64,000 bases of DNA from Prosthecomicrobium sp. N25 (GCF_037203705.1 NZ_JBBCAT010000001.1:2205418-2269417), one strand, 5' to 3'. Positions 40,585 through 49,326 are shown, counted from the stretch's first letter. Notes: generated by a model not told the origin, from the sequence alone. Program-made: numbers and translations.

Positions 40585-41784
40585 TCACCCTCCCGCCCGG
40601 CGCCGGCCCTTGAACATTCGCCTCAGCTTGTGGCGCAGGAAGCCGAGGGCGTCGCGGGCTCGGTCGAGGAGGGGCGCGAGGCGGCCGCGGGCGTATTTCC
40701 GGCTGATCTTCCGGCCCTTGGTCTTCGCCACCAGGGCGTCGCAGAGCCGGTCGATGGCTTTCGGTCGCTCGGCGGCCGGCAGGGCGGCGATGTCCGGCAC
40801 GGGCGCGCCGACGATCGCCTCGAGCGCCGCGCGCGTCTCCGCCGGCCATGCGGCCTCCACCGCCGCCTTCGCCGGGTCGACGCCTTCGAAAAAGCGCCGG
40901 CCCGTGACGCTTTCGAGCCAGGCGATCTCCGCCTCGCTCGCCCGCCAGACTGCCTCGAGGACGTCGCGCGGCAGGGCGAAGCGCGAGCCGGGGACTTCCT
41001 CGATCATATCGCGCAAGGGCCCGAAGGCCGGCCGGTCGCCCTTGCGGCTGCGCTCCAGGTAGCGGTCCAGGATCAGCACCGTCTCGGCATTGCGCGCCGT
41101 CTTGGTCCAGCCGCCGGCCATGGCGGGGCGCAGGTCCTCGGGCACGCCGACCAGGGCCGCGAAGTCGGTCACGAGGTCGCCGCCCAGGAAGGCCTTGCGG
41201 TCGAACTCGCGGATCTCCAGCGCGTCGCGGCCGAAGACGCCCATCCAGGTCTCCAGCGCCTCCCGGTAGTGCGGCACGAGCGCGCTCCGGCCGGAACGGA
41301 TCGCCTTCAGGTCGGCCATGGCCGAGAGCGTTTCGCGCCCGCCCTTGACGTTCTGCTGCGCTCGGCTGTTGGCGAGCCCGATCGGCTCGCGCAGGTAGGC
41401 GACGATGCGGATCTCGGAGAAGTGCGGGTCCAGGAAGGCCTTGAGGTCGCGGCACTGGCGCGCGCTGAAACGGAACAGCATCTCCCCCGACGAGACCGTC
41501 ACGGGAGCGTTCCCGAAGGTCAGTTCGGCGGCGAGCACGCGCTCGAGTTCGCCGAGGTCGTAGTCCTCCAGCGCCTCGTCGGCCCCGAGATGCTTCGTCA
41601 CCCGCGTCCTGAGCTTCAGCTTCTTGGCCGAGAAGAGCGCCAGATAGACCTTGGAGTGGCTGGGCCCCAGGTCCGGGTAGTTGATGCCATGCGCCCGCAG
41701 CGCCGCGCGATGGGCGTCGAAGGCCTCCTGGATCGAGGTCGATCCGGCCTTCGGCATGCCGATATGGAGGAAGAGCTTCGCCAC
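40585..41784 (-). CDS. Sulfotransferase-like protein
   Basis: 399-aa P-loop sulfotransferase homologue. The PAPS 5'-phosphosulfate loop is LHIGMPKAGSTSIQEAF at the very N-terminus, and the 3'-phosphate region is RIVAYLREPIGLANSRAQQN near residue 130. The C-terminal 60 residues are strongly basic. The start is GTG at 41784. It lies between choV and the EamA gene on the minus strand; no link to choline is evident, and the acceptor (glycan or small molecule) is unknown. Confidence 0.75.
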   Translation of the reverse strand: MAKLFLHIGMPKAGSTSIQEAFDAHRAALRAHGINYPDLGPSHSKVYLALFSAKKLKLRTRVTKHLGADEALEDYDLGELERVLAAELTFGNAPVTVSSGEMLFRFSARQCRDLKAFLDPHFSEIRIVAYLREPIGLANSRAQQNVKGGRETLSAMADLKAIRSGRSALVPHYREALETWMGVFGRDALEIREFDRKAFLGGDLVTDFAALVGVPEDLRPAMAGGWTKTARNAETVLILDRYLERSRKGDRPAFGPLRDMIEEVPGSRFALPRDVLEAVWRASEAEIAWLESVTGRRFFEGVDPAKAAVEAAWPAETRAALEAIVGAPVPDIAALPAAERPKAIDRLCDALVAKTKGRKISRKYARGRLAPLLDRARDALGFLRHKLRRMFKGRRRAGG

Positions 41785-41853
41785 CTGTCTGTCCCGAACG
41801 CCTCAGGGGAGGCGGACCGTAGCATGGTGCCCCTCCGCCGCAAGGGGCTCGGG

Positions 41854-42741
41854 TCAAGCCTCGGCGGTCCGGGAGCGCGGCGCCGAGGGCCAGAGCTGCA
41901 CCAGCAAGATCGCCCCGAAGATCAGCACGCAGCCCATGAAGCCGGCCGTCGTCAGCCGCTCGCCGAGCACGATCGCCCCGGTCAGCGCCGCGAAGGGGGC
42001 CTCGGCGGAGAGGATGATGGCCGCGTCCGTCGCCCGCGTGTGCCGCTGCCCGATGGCCTGGAACGTGTAGGCGATTCCGCCCGACAGGAACCCCGTCAGC
42101 ACGATCGGCCAGAAGGCCGCCTGCACGGCCTCGATAGAGAGCGGCGCGAGCGGCAGGGCGAGCGCGATGGCGCCGACCGCCGTCGCGAGGTTCTGGACGA
42201 ACGCCAGTCCGACAGGGTGCCCGACGGTCTGCACCAGCCGGCCGATCAGCACGATCAGCAGCGCCCAGCCCATGGCGGTGACGACGATCAGCCCGTCCCC
42301 GTGCCCGAAGCCGTGCACCCCGCCCGACAGGAGCCACGTGCCCCCGAGCCCGACCAGGGCCCCGACCCACACGATGCCGCGCGGCCGCTCGCGATACACG
42401 AGATAGCCGACGATCGGCGTGAAGAGGACGTAGAGGCTCGTCAGGAACCCGGCGTTGGTGGCGCTCGTCGTCTTCATGGCGAACTGCTGGATGATCGAGG
42501 ACGACATCATCACCAGCGACACCAGCGCGATCACCGGCCAGGTCTTGCGCGGGATCGGGACCGCCTCCCGCCGCCGCTCGGCGAGCGCGAAGGGCAGGAG
42601 CAGGAGCGCCGAGAGCAGGAACCGCAGCCCCGTGAACCAGAACGGGTCGAGGTGCCGCATCGCGATCGCCTGGGGCACGAAGGCGGAACCCCAGATCGCG
42701 GCGGAGGTGAGGAGCATGAGGTTGGCGGTGGCGCGGCGCAT
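41854..42741 (-). CDS. EamA/DMT-superfamily transporter
   Basis: 295-aa inner-membrane protein with ten predicted helices in two EamA repeats (SAAIWGSAFVPQAIAMRHLDP in the first, AAIILSAEAPFAALTGAIVLGE in the second). Drug/metabolite exporters of this type move small organic molecules, but the substrate cannot be read from sequence. ATG at 42741 lies 10 bp after the DUF1638 stop, so co-transcription with DUF1638 and the corrinoid protein gene is likely. An in-frame ATG at 42792 would overlap the upstream gene. Confidence 0.85.
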   Translation of the reverse strand: MRRATANLMLLTSAAIWGSAFVPQAIAMRHLDPFWFTGLRFLLSALLLLPFALAERRREAVPIPRKTWPVIALVSLVMMSSSIIQQFAMKTTSATNAGFLTSLYVLFTPIVGYLVYRERPRGIVWVGALVGLGGTWLLSGGVHGFGHGDGLIVVTAMGWALLIVLIGRLVQTVGHPVGLAFVQNLATAVGAIALALPLAPLSIEAVQAAFWPIVLTGFLSGGIAYTFQAIGQRHTRATDAAIILSAEAPFAALTGAIVLGERLTTAGFMGCVLIFGAILLVQLWPSAPRSRTAEA

Positions 42742-42751
42742 GGGCTCGGGC

Positions 42752-43540
42752 TTAGCAGGCCGGCCCCGCAGGCGGCAAGGCGCCGCCGGCATCCGGGGAG
42801 GGGGCCGCGCCGCCGCCCCGCAGGAAGGGCGTGATCAGGCCGAACCCGGTCTCCCGCCGCTCGAAGGCGAGCCCGAGGCGCTCCGCCGCCGCCCGGGCCT
42901 TCGCCTCGGTCTCTGGGTCGGGCACCTGCTGCAGGTGGACGAGGCGGCGATAGTGGCCGAAATAGGCGGGCAGCAGCTCCGGGTGCCGGTCGAGCCCGAG
43001 GCCGCGCACGACCAGCGTCTCGAACTGCCGGGCGAGGTAGTCGGTCAGGTAGAAGGTACCGACCTCCTCGGCTTGCAGCGCCTCGAAGGCGTCGGGCCCG
43101 GCATAGAAGGCGTAGCAGTGGTCGCCCGCGATGCGCTCGACGCCCTCCTCGGCCAGCACCCGGTCGAGCGCGCCCCCCGTCCCGCAATCGCCGTAGAGGA
43201 CGAGCACGCGGCCGTATCCCTCCCGTCGGCGCGCCGCCCGGATCCGGCAACGGACCGCGTTCGGGATCTTCTCCGGCCGGTTGTGCAGCTTGGCCGGGAG
43301 GCACGCGACGGCGATCCGGTCGAGCCCGTTCAGGCGGATGACGGCGAGGAGCTCCTGGGCGAGCGCCCCGCAGGCGATGACGAGCGTCCGCTCCGCGTTC
43401 GGTCCGAAGGGCTCCGTCGAGCCGGCGTCCGCGCAGGCCTCCGCGGGCCGGGCCGGGGCGTGCCGGTCCGGCGCCAGCCGGGCGAGCCTCGCCGCCCGGC
43501 CGCCGCGCCGTCCACCGCCGCTCCTGCCGCCGTCCGTCAT
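42752..43540 (-). CDS. DUF1638 protein
   Basis: 262-aa protein of the DUF1638 family, found next to corrinoid methyl-carrier genes in many Rhizobiales and methanogens. Conserved features are LVIACGALAQELLAVIR, VLVLYGDCGTGGALDRVL and GDHCYAFYAGP; the several Cys and His (ACGA, GDCG, DHCYAF) could bind metal or a cofactor. The N-terminal 45 residues are low-complexity and basic. It starts 23 bp after the corrinoid gene, in the same direction. Its biochemical role is unknown; methyl transfer or corrinoid maintenance is inferred from neighbours. Confidence 0.85.
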   Translation of the reverse strand: MTDGGRSGGGRRGGRAARLARLAPDRHAPARPAEACADAGSTEPFGPNAERTLVIACGALAQELLAVIRLNGLDRIAVACLPAKLHNRPEKIPNAVRCRIRAARRREGYGRVLVLYGDCGTGGALDRVLAEEGVERIAGDHCYAFYAGPDAFEALQAEEVGTFYLTDYLARQFETLVVRGLGLDRHPELLPAYFGHYRRLVHLQQVPDPETEAKARAAAERLGLAFERRETGFGLITPFLRGGGAAPSPDAGGALPPAGPAC

Positions 43541-43563
43541 GGCATCGGTTCCGTCCGGGGCGG

Positions 43564-44265
43564 TCAGCCGCGCGACTGCACGGACCCCTGCCGCTTCGCC
43601 ATCCAGGTCTTGGCCGTCTCCACCGCGATCGCCGCGTCCCGGCAATAGGCGTCCGCCCCGATGGCCTCCGCGAAGGCCTCGTTGAGCGGCGCGCCGCCGA
43701 CCAGGACGATGTGATCGTTGCGGATGCCCTTCTCCTTCATCGTGTCGATGACGACCTTCATGTAGGGCATCGTGGTCGTCAGCAGGGCCGACATGCCGAG
43801 GATGTCCGGCTGGTGCTCGTCGATGGCCTTCAGGTAGTTCTCGACCGGGTTGTTGATGCCGAGGTCGATCACCTCGAAGCCGGCGCCTTCCATCATCATG
43901 CAGACGAGGTTCTTGCCGATGTCGTGGATGTCGCCCTTGACGGTGCCGATCACCATCTTGCCGATCTTCGGGGCACCCGTCTCGACGAGCAGCGGCCGCA
44001 GGATCGCCATGCCGGCTTTCATCGAATTGGCCGACATCAGCACCTCGGGCACGAACAGGATCCCGTCCCGGAAGTCGACGCCGACGATGCGCATGCCCTC
44101 GACCAGCGCCTTCGTCAGGATGTCATAGGGCGTCCAGCCGCGATCGAGCAGGATCCGCACCCCGTCCTCGATCTCGCCCGCCAGCCCGTCGTAGAGGTCG
44201 TCCCACATCTGCTCGACGAGTTCGTCGTCCGAGAGCGAATTGAGGTCGAGTTCGTCGTCGGCCAT
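43564..44265 (-). CDS. Methyltransferase cognate corrinoid protein (MtbC/MttC-like)
   Basis: 233-aa cobalamin-binding methyl carrier. An N-terminal helical cap (about 1-95) is followed by the B12-binding domain with GTVKGDIHDIGKNLV (the ligating His is in the DxHxxG motif), SALLTTTMPYMK and VLVGGAPLN. Such proteins accept a methyl group from a methylamine or betaine methyltransferase and pass it to folate or CoM. The N-terminus is acidic. No MttB-type methyltransferase or RamA activator is present in the window, so its partners are elsewhere. Confidence 0.92.
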   Translation of the reverse strand: MADDELDLNSLSDDELVEQMWDDLYDGLAGEIEDGVRILLDRGWTPYDILTKALVEGMRIVGVDFRDGILFVPEVLMSANSMKAGMAILRPLLVETGAPKIGKMVIGTVKGDIHDIGKNLVCMMMEGAGFEVIDLGINNPVENYLKAIDEHQPDILGMSALLTTTMPYMKVVIDTMKEKGIRNDHIVLVGGAPLNEAFAEAIGADAYCRDAAIAVETAKTWMAKRQGSVQSRG

Positions 44266-44463
44266 GGGTCCTCTGGTCCCTCGTCGGGCGGGCGCGCGCC
44301 CGCTGTCCTTCGGCGCGTCCGTGGAACCACGGACGACGTCGGTCAGGATGCACCCTGCCCGGGGTGGCCGCCAGGGGCTGTCCCGCGGCGGACTTCACGT
44401 GTCGGGCGCGCGACATGCGCCGGGTCGAGCCGGCCGGGTCGGGCGCGAGGGGGCGCTCGGAGG

Positions 44464-45309
44464 TCAGGCCGCCTTGTCGAGGGTCGAGCCCGTCGCGGCC
44501 GGGTCCTCCGCATAGGCGCCCGTGGCGGCGATCCGCAGCGACAGCGAACTCGACCGGGCCGAGAAGGCCTGCAGGACGCTCTCGCCGTCGTCGATCGCGG
44601 CCGAGAATCCCTGAACCATCTCGCTGCTGAACTCGAACTCGGCCGACATCGTCCCCTGGTCCGTCACCACCTGGAACGCGCCCTTGATGGAGATCGACAG
44701 GCTTTCGACTTGCGACACGGAGGCGGACCCGCTTGTCTCCGCCTCGCCCCCCGCCGGCGGCTCCGGCAGGGTCGCGAACTTGCCCAGGAGCTCGCGGTAG
44801 TCGTCCTTGCGGCCCTCCGGCCAGCGACGCCGGTCGAGGACGTCGCTCATCGCGGCCCCGAAGGCCTTCTTGGCGTCCTCGGAGGGCTCCTGGCCGTTCG
44901 CCACGTTGGAGAGGTAGGAGAGGAGGGCCAGCTTGTCGTCTCCGCCGAGCGACCGGTCCTTCAGGATCAGGTTCAGCGAATCGAGCAGGAACTTGAGCTT
45001 GTCGAGCTTGTCCGCTTCCGGAGTGGAGGGCTCGGGCTGCTCGGTGCCTTGCGCGAGGAGCCGGTCGAGAGCCTTGTCGGCGGAGGCGAGCCGGCCGGCG
45101 AGACGCCCGCGCGGGCTGTCCGATGCCTCGACCTGCAGGCTGGTGGCGGAACTGCGCGTGATCGCAACCGAGATCGACGCCTGTTCGGCGGTGCCGGACG
45201 TCTCTGCGCCCGCCGACCCTGCCTCCGCGGCGCCGGTGGATCGGCGGCTGGCGAAGAGGGCGGCCGAGCTCTTCTCGAACGAGGATGCGGCGGCGGCGAG
45301 CGACATCAT
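44464..45309 (-). CDS. Hypothetical Ser/Ala-rich protein under hairpin-covered RBS
   Basis: 281-aa protein, soluble, with no signal peptide and no family I recognise. The N-terminal 90 residues are Ser/Ala-rich (SLAAAASSFEKSSAALFASRR), a helical middle follows (KLKFLLDSLNLILKDR, LALLSYLSNVA), and the C-terminus is a beta-type stretch (SISIKGAFQVVTDQGTMSAEFEFSS). Codon use is normal. The leader has two stem-loops whose loops present AGGA, the second covering the ribosome binding site, so translation is probably controlled. ATG at 45309 is chosen; 45306 is equally possible. Confidence 0.6.
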   Translation of the reverse strand: MMSLAAAASSFEKSSAALFASRRSTGAAEAGSAGAETSGTAEQASISVAITRSSATSLQVEASDSPRGRLAGRLASADKALDRLLAQGTEQPEPSTPEADKLDKLKFLLDSLNLILKDRSLGGDDKLALLSYLSNVANGQEPSEDAKKAFGAAMSDVLDRRRWPEGRKDDYRELLGKFATLPEPPAGGEAETSGSASVSQVESLSISIKGAFQVVTDQGTMSAEFEFSSEMVQGFSAAIDDGESVLQAFSARSSSLSLRIAATGAYAEDPAATGSTLDKAA

Positions 45310-45315
45310 GGGGCG

Positions 45316-45350
45316 CGTACTCCTGTACGGCTGCGGGCGCACTCCTGTGC
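45316..45350 (-). promoter_or_regulatory. Paired AGGA-loop hairpins in mRNA leader (CsrA/RsmA-like sites)
   Basis: On the minus strand, CGTAC-AGGA-GTACG (45316-45329) and GCAC-AGGA-GTGC (45339-45350) are small hairpins with AGGA in the loop. The first contains the Shine-Dalgarno AGGAG, 10 nt before the ATG at 45309. The pattern closely follows the CsrA/RsmA consensus (ACA-GGA in a hairpin loop, often two sites, one over the SD). Confidence 0.55.
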
Positions 45351-45454
45351 TTCTCCCCAGACTATCGCCGAGAGGGTGACCGGGAGGTTAAGCGGGGGCG
45401 GGAGGCGCGGCCCGACCTCTGCCCCGCATCCCCGGAGGCGCGCCAGCGCCGGCT

Positions 45455-47962
45455 TCAACCCCTGAGCCGCGCATTTTCCGGATCGTAGGGGCTCTCCCCG
45501 ATCACCACCGCCCGATGCGGCTTGCCGAGGATGACCACCTCGAGCTCCGTCCCGGCCTCCCCGAGGTCCGGGCGCACCATGGCCAGCGCGAGCGACTTGC
45601 CGACCCGCCAGCCGTAGCCGCCGGAGGTGCAGCGGCCGACGATCTCGCCGCCCTTCAGGATCGCCTCGCTGCCGCGCGCGTCCGCGTCGGTCACGTCCAG
45701 GAGCTCGAGAGTCACGAAGCGGTTCGCCTGCCCCCGCTCGCGCCAGGCGACCAGGGCGTCGCGCCCGATGAAGTCCCCCTTGTTCGGATGCACGAAGCGG
45801 TCGAGCCCGCTCTCGTAGGCCGAGTACTCGATCGACAGCTCCCGCCCGACGTTCCGGTAGGACTTCTCGAGCGCCATCGACATCATGGCGCGCACGCCGA
45901 ACGGCCTGATGCCGAAGCGTGCCCCGGCCTGCATCAGGAGGTCGAAGATCGTGGTCTGCATCTCGATCGGATGGTGCAGCTCGAAGCCGAGTTCGCCGAC
46001 GAAGTTGACCCGGAGCGCCATGGCGGTCGCCGGGCCGACCGAGATCGTCCGGCCCGTCAGCCAAGGGAAGGCGGCGTTCGAGAGGTCCGTGTCGGTGAGC
46101 GCCTGCAGCACCTCGCGCGAGCGCGGTCCCGCCAGGCCGAGCACGCCCCAGGCTTGCGTGACCGGCGTCAGCGTGACGCTGCCGTCCGTGGGCAGGAGCT
46201 TGCGCAGCACATCGTGGTCGTGCCGCTCCAGGCTGCCGGCGGAGACGAGGTAGAACGCGTCCGGCGCCCGCTCGAACAACGTGAACTCGGCCCGGACCCC
46301 GCCGCGCGGCGTCAGCAGGTGGCAGAGCGCGATCCGCCCCGGCTTGGGGATGCGGTTCGCGAGGATCGAGTCGAGCCAGGTCCGCGCCCCGGGACCGGCG
46401 ACGAGGCATTTCGCGAAGGCCGAGAGATCCTGCAGGCCGACGCCGCCCGAGACGGCCTTCACCTCGTTGCCGACATGCTCGAAATAGTTGGAACGCCGGA
46501 ACGACCAGAGCTCCCGCACCTTGCCCTCGGCGTCCGGGGTCGGGTGGTTGTGGTTGGTGAGCACGTCCGGCTTGTCGAGGCTGGCGACGTCGATGCCGTA
46601 GCCCGCAGGGGCGAACCAGTTCGGCCGCTCCCAGCCGTAGACCGACCCGAACACCGCCCCGAGCCCCTTCATGCGGTCGTAGCAGGGCGTCGTCTTCAAG
46701 GGCCGTGCCGCCTCGCGCTCCTCGTCCGGGTAGTGCGGCGTGAAGACGTTGCGGTAGGCCTCCTCGTTCTTGGCCTTGAGATAGCCGCGCGTCGCGTAGG
46801 GACCGAAGCGGCGCGGATCGACGCCCATCATGTCGATCGACGGCTCGCCCTCCACGATCCACTCGGCGAGCTGCCAGCCCGCCCCGCCCGAGGCCGTGAC
46901 CCCGAAGGAGTGGCCTTCGTTGAGCCAGAAGTTCCTGAGATCCCAGGCCGGCCCGACGATCGGCGAGCCGTCCGGCGTATAGGCGATGGCCCCGTTGTAG
47001 ACCTTCTTGACGCCGACCTCGCCGAAGGCGGGCACGCGCGCGATGGCCGTCTCGATATGCGGCGCCAGCCGGTCGAGGTCCTCCTGGAAGAGCTCGTACT
47101 CGCTCTCGGGGGAGGGGCCGTCCACGTAGCAGCAGGGCGCGCCGTGCTCGTAGGGGCCGAGGATCAGGCCGCCGGCCTCCTCGCGCATGTACCAGGCGCT
47201 GTCGGACTCGCGCAGCACGCCCATCTCGGGCAGCCCCTGCCGGTGCCGCTCCTGGATCGCCGGATGCGGTTCCGTGACGATGTACTGGTGCTCCACCGGG
47301 ATGACCGGGATGTCGAGCCCGACCATCGCGCCGGTCTGCCGGGCGAAGTTGCCGGTCGCCGAGACCACGTGCTCGCAGGTGATGTCGCCCTTGTCGGTCT
47401 TCACGAGCCACTCGCCGTTCGGCTTCAGCTCGATGCCCGTGACCGTCGTGAACCGGTGGATCTCCGCGCCGCGCGCCCGCGCCCCCTTGGCGAGCGCCTG
47501 GGTCAGGTCGGCCGGCTGGATGTAGCCGTCGTCGGGATGCCGGATCGCGCCGAGAAGCCCGTCCGTCTCGCAGAGCGGCCAGATCTCCTTCACCTGCGCG
47601 GGCGTCAGGATCTCGACCCGGACCCCGATCGTGTCCGCGATCCCCTTGTAGTACATGTACTCGTCCCAGCGGTCCCTGGTCCGGGCGAGGCGGATGTTGG
47701 AGACCTTGCGGAAGCCCACGTGCTGGCCCGTCTCCGCTTCCAGGCTCTCGTAGAGCTTGACCGAATATTTGTGGAGCTGGCCGACCGAGTAGGAAAGATT
47801 GAAAAGCGGCAGGAGGCCGGCCGCGTGCCAGGTCGAGCCGGAGGTCAGCTCCTTGCGCTCGATCAGGCAGACGTCGGTCCAACCCTTCCGGGCGAGATGG
47901 TAGAGCGTGCCGACGCCGACGACGCCACCGCCGATCACCACCACGCGCGCATGACTTCTCAT
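45455..47962 (-). CDS. Dimethylglycine/sarcosine dehydrogenase-like flavoprotein
   Basis: 835-aa two-part enzyme. The N-terminal oxidase half has the FAD loop VVVIGGGVVGVGTLYHLARKG and GSTWHAAGLL, whose His is the covalent FAD attachment site in DMGDH and SARDH. The C-terminal half (about 430-835) is the GcvT-like folate-binding domain, with NFVGELGFELHHPIE. It should demethylate dimethylglycine or sarcosine and give methylene-tetrahydrofolate. Context (betaine genes, serine cycle) supports dimethylglycine. ATG at 47962 is preceded by GAGG. It converges with no close neighbour; the gene upstream (TAXI) is divergent. Confidence 0.9.
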   Translation of the reverse strand: MRSHARVVVIGGGVVGVGTLYHLARKGWTDVCLIERKELTSGSTWHAAGLLPLFNLSYSVGQLHKYSVKLYESLEAETGQHVGFRKVSNIRLARTRDRWDEYMYYKGIADTIGVRVEILTPAQVKEIWPLCETDGLLGAIRHPDDGYIQPADLTQALAKGARARGAEIHRFTTVTGIELKPNGEWLVKTDKGDITCEHVVSATGNFARQTGAMVGLDIPVIPVEHQYIVTEPHPAIQERHRQGLPEMGVLRESDSAWYMREEAGGLILGPYEHGAPCCYVDGPSPESEYELFQEDLDRLAPHIETAIARVPAFGEVGVKKVYNGAIAYTPDGSPIVGPAWDLRNFWLNEGHSFGVTASGGAGWQLAEWIVEGEPSIDMMGVDPRRFGPYATRGYLKAKNEEAYRNVFTPHYPDEEREAARPLKTTPCYDRMKGLGAVFGSVYGWERPNWFAPAGYGIDVASLDKPDVLTNHNHPTPDAEGKVRELWSFRRSNYFEHVGNEVKAVSGGVGLQDLSAFAKCLVAGPGARTWLDSILANRIPKPGRIALCHLLTPRGGVRAEFTLFERAPDAFYLVSAGSLERHDHDVLRKLLPTDGSVTLTPVTQAWGVLGLAGPRSREVLQALTDTDLSNAAFPWLTGRTISVGPATAMALRVNFVGELGFELHHPIEMQTTIFDLLMQAGARFGIRPFGVRAMMSMALEKSYRNVGRELSIEYSAYESGLDRFVHPNKGDFIGRDALVAWRERGQANRFVTLELLDVTDADARGSEAILKGGEIVGRCTSGGYGWRVGKSLALAMVRPDLGEAGTELEVVILGKPHRAVVIGESPYDPENARLRG

Positions 47963-48327
47963 CGGTCGACCTCGCTCTGGATCCGCCCCCGGCCGGCGGG
48001 AGCGCGGCGATTGTCGGTCCGGCCCCGGCCGCTTTCTGTCGCGCGCCCGACCTCGCCGGTCGCTCCGCCGACAGGACTGGCGGGTCGGCCCCGGCCCGCG
48101 CGCCGGTCCTGCGGGCGGGCGCCGGAGCCTGCCCGGACCGTGGCGCCGCGCAGTCCCGACGGCTGCCCGCCCCGCTAGCCTCCCGGCGAAGCCACGGGCC
48201 GGCATCGGGAATCGCGCCGCAGGCGGCGCATTGCCTCTTCCCTTGCGCGGTCGATCCGTGTGAGCTTGCGGTCACAATATCCGGGCCGCCTCGGCGAGCC
48301 CGGATGAGAACCGGGAGGTTTCAGAGT
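47963..48327. other. Divergent intergenic region between DMGDH-like gene and TAXI gene
   Basis: 365 bp without a gene. It should hold promoters for both divergent transcripts. Apart from the palindrome at 48259-48276, only generic GC-rich inverted repeats were seen (for example around 48060-48120). Confidence 0.6.
48259..48276. promoter_or_regulatory. Inverted repeat TGTGA-N8-TCACA, candidate operator
   Basis: TGTGA (48259-48263) and TCACA (48272-48276) flank 8 nt, 51 bp upstream of the TAXI start. The half-sites equal those of CRP/FNR-type sites, but those have N6; the N8 spacing favours another dimeric regulator, for instance a GntR protein. Confidence 0.45.
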
Positions 48328-49281
48328 ATGCGGACGCGCTTCACCCGACTGACCGCCGCCATGGTCGCAACCGGCCTGGCCCTCGCGCCGATCGCCGCCA
48401 AGGCCGACGAGTTCATCAACGTGCTGACCGGCGGCACCTCGGGCGTCTACTACCCGCTCGGCGTCGCCGTCTCCAAGATCCTGACCGACAAGATGCCGGG
48501 CGCTCGGCCGTCCGTGCAGGCCACCAAGGCCTCGGTCGAGAACCTCAACCTCGTGCAGTCCGGCAAGGGCGAGATCGCCTTCGTGCTCGGCGACGCGGTC
48601 CAGGGCGCGCTCGCGGGCGACACCGAGATGGGCTTCAAGGGCAAGCTCGACAAGATTCGCACCATCGCGGCGATCTACCCGAACTATGTGCAGATCGTCG
48701 CCTCCGCCGAGAGCGGCATCAAGACGCTCGCGGACCTGAAGGGCAAGCGCCTCTCCGTCGGCGCGCCGAAGTCCGGCACCGAGCTCAACGCCCGCGCCAT
48801 CCTGAATGCCGCCGGCATCCAGTATTCCGACCTCGGCAAGGTCGAGTATCTCGACTTCGCCCAGTCGGTCGAGCTCATCAAGAACCGCCAGCTCGACGCC
48901 ACCCTGCAGTCCGCGGGCCTGGGCGTCGCCTCGATCCGCGACCTCGCCACCTCGGTCCCGGTCAACGTCGTCGAGGTCCCCGCCGCCGTCATCCAGAAGG
49001 TCGGCGCGCCCTTCGTCTCCGCCACCATCCCGGCCAAGACCTACCAGGGCCAGGACGCCGACGTCGCCACCGCGGCCATCGTGAACTTCCTGGTCACCCG
49101 GTCGGACCTCTCCGAGGAGACGGTCTACGCCATGACCAAGGCGATCTTCGACAACCTCGACAGCATGTACGCCGCCCACGCGGCCGCCAAGGTGATCAAG
49201 GTCGAGACAGGCGCCAAGAACCCGATCGCCCCCATGCATCCCGGCGCCCTCAAGTACTTCAAGGAGAAGGGCGCGAGCTGA
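48328..49281 (+). CDS. TAXI-type TRAP transporter substrate-binding protein
   Basis: 317-aa periplasmic binding protein with a signal peptide (LAPIAAKA, cleavage about residue 25). The TAXI family signature is FINVLTGGTSGVYYPLGVAVSKIL at the mature N-terminus. GGGAGG lies 9 nt before the ATG at 48328. It works with the fused permease that follows. TAXI proteins bind glutamate, carboxylates and other small acids; the ligand here is unknown. Confidence 0.92.
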   Translation: MRTRFTRLTAAMVATGLALAPIAAKADEFINVLTGGTSGVYYPLGVAVSKILTDKMPGARPSVQATKASVENLNLVQSGKGEIAFVLGDAVQGALAGDTEMGFKGKLDKIRTIAAIYPNYVQIVASAESGIKTLADLKGKRLSVGAPKSGTELNARAILNAAGIQYSDLGKVEYLDFAQSVELIKNRQLDATLQSAGLGVASIRDLATSVPVNVVEVPAAVIQKVGAPFVSATIPAKTYQGQDADVATAAIVNFLVTRSDLSEETVYAMTKAIFDNLDSMYAAHAAAKVIKVETGAKNPIAPMHPGALKYFKEKGAS

Positions 49282-49303
49282 GCGGCGCGGACCGCCGAGA
49301 CGA

Positions 49304-49326
49304 GGGGCCCCGGCATCCGGGGCTCT
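49304..49326 (+). promoter_or_regulatory. Stem-loop between TAXI gene and TRAP permease gene
   Basis: CCCCGG and CCGGGG around a CAT loop (49308-49322), extended by G-C and G-U pairs to about 9 bp. It lies 22 bp after the TAXI stop and has no T-run, so it may trim or stabilise the binding-protein mRNA. Confidence 0.5.
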
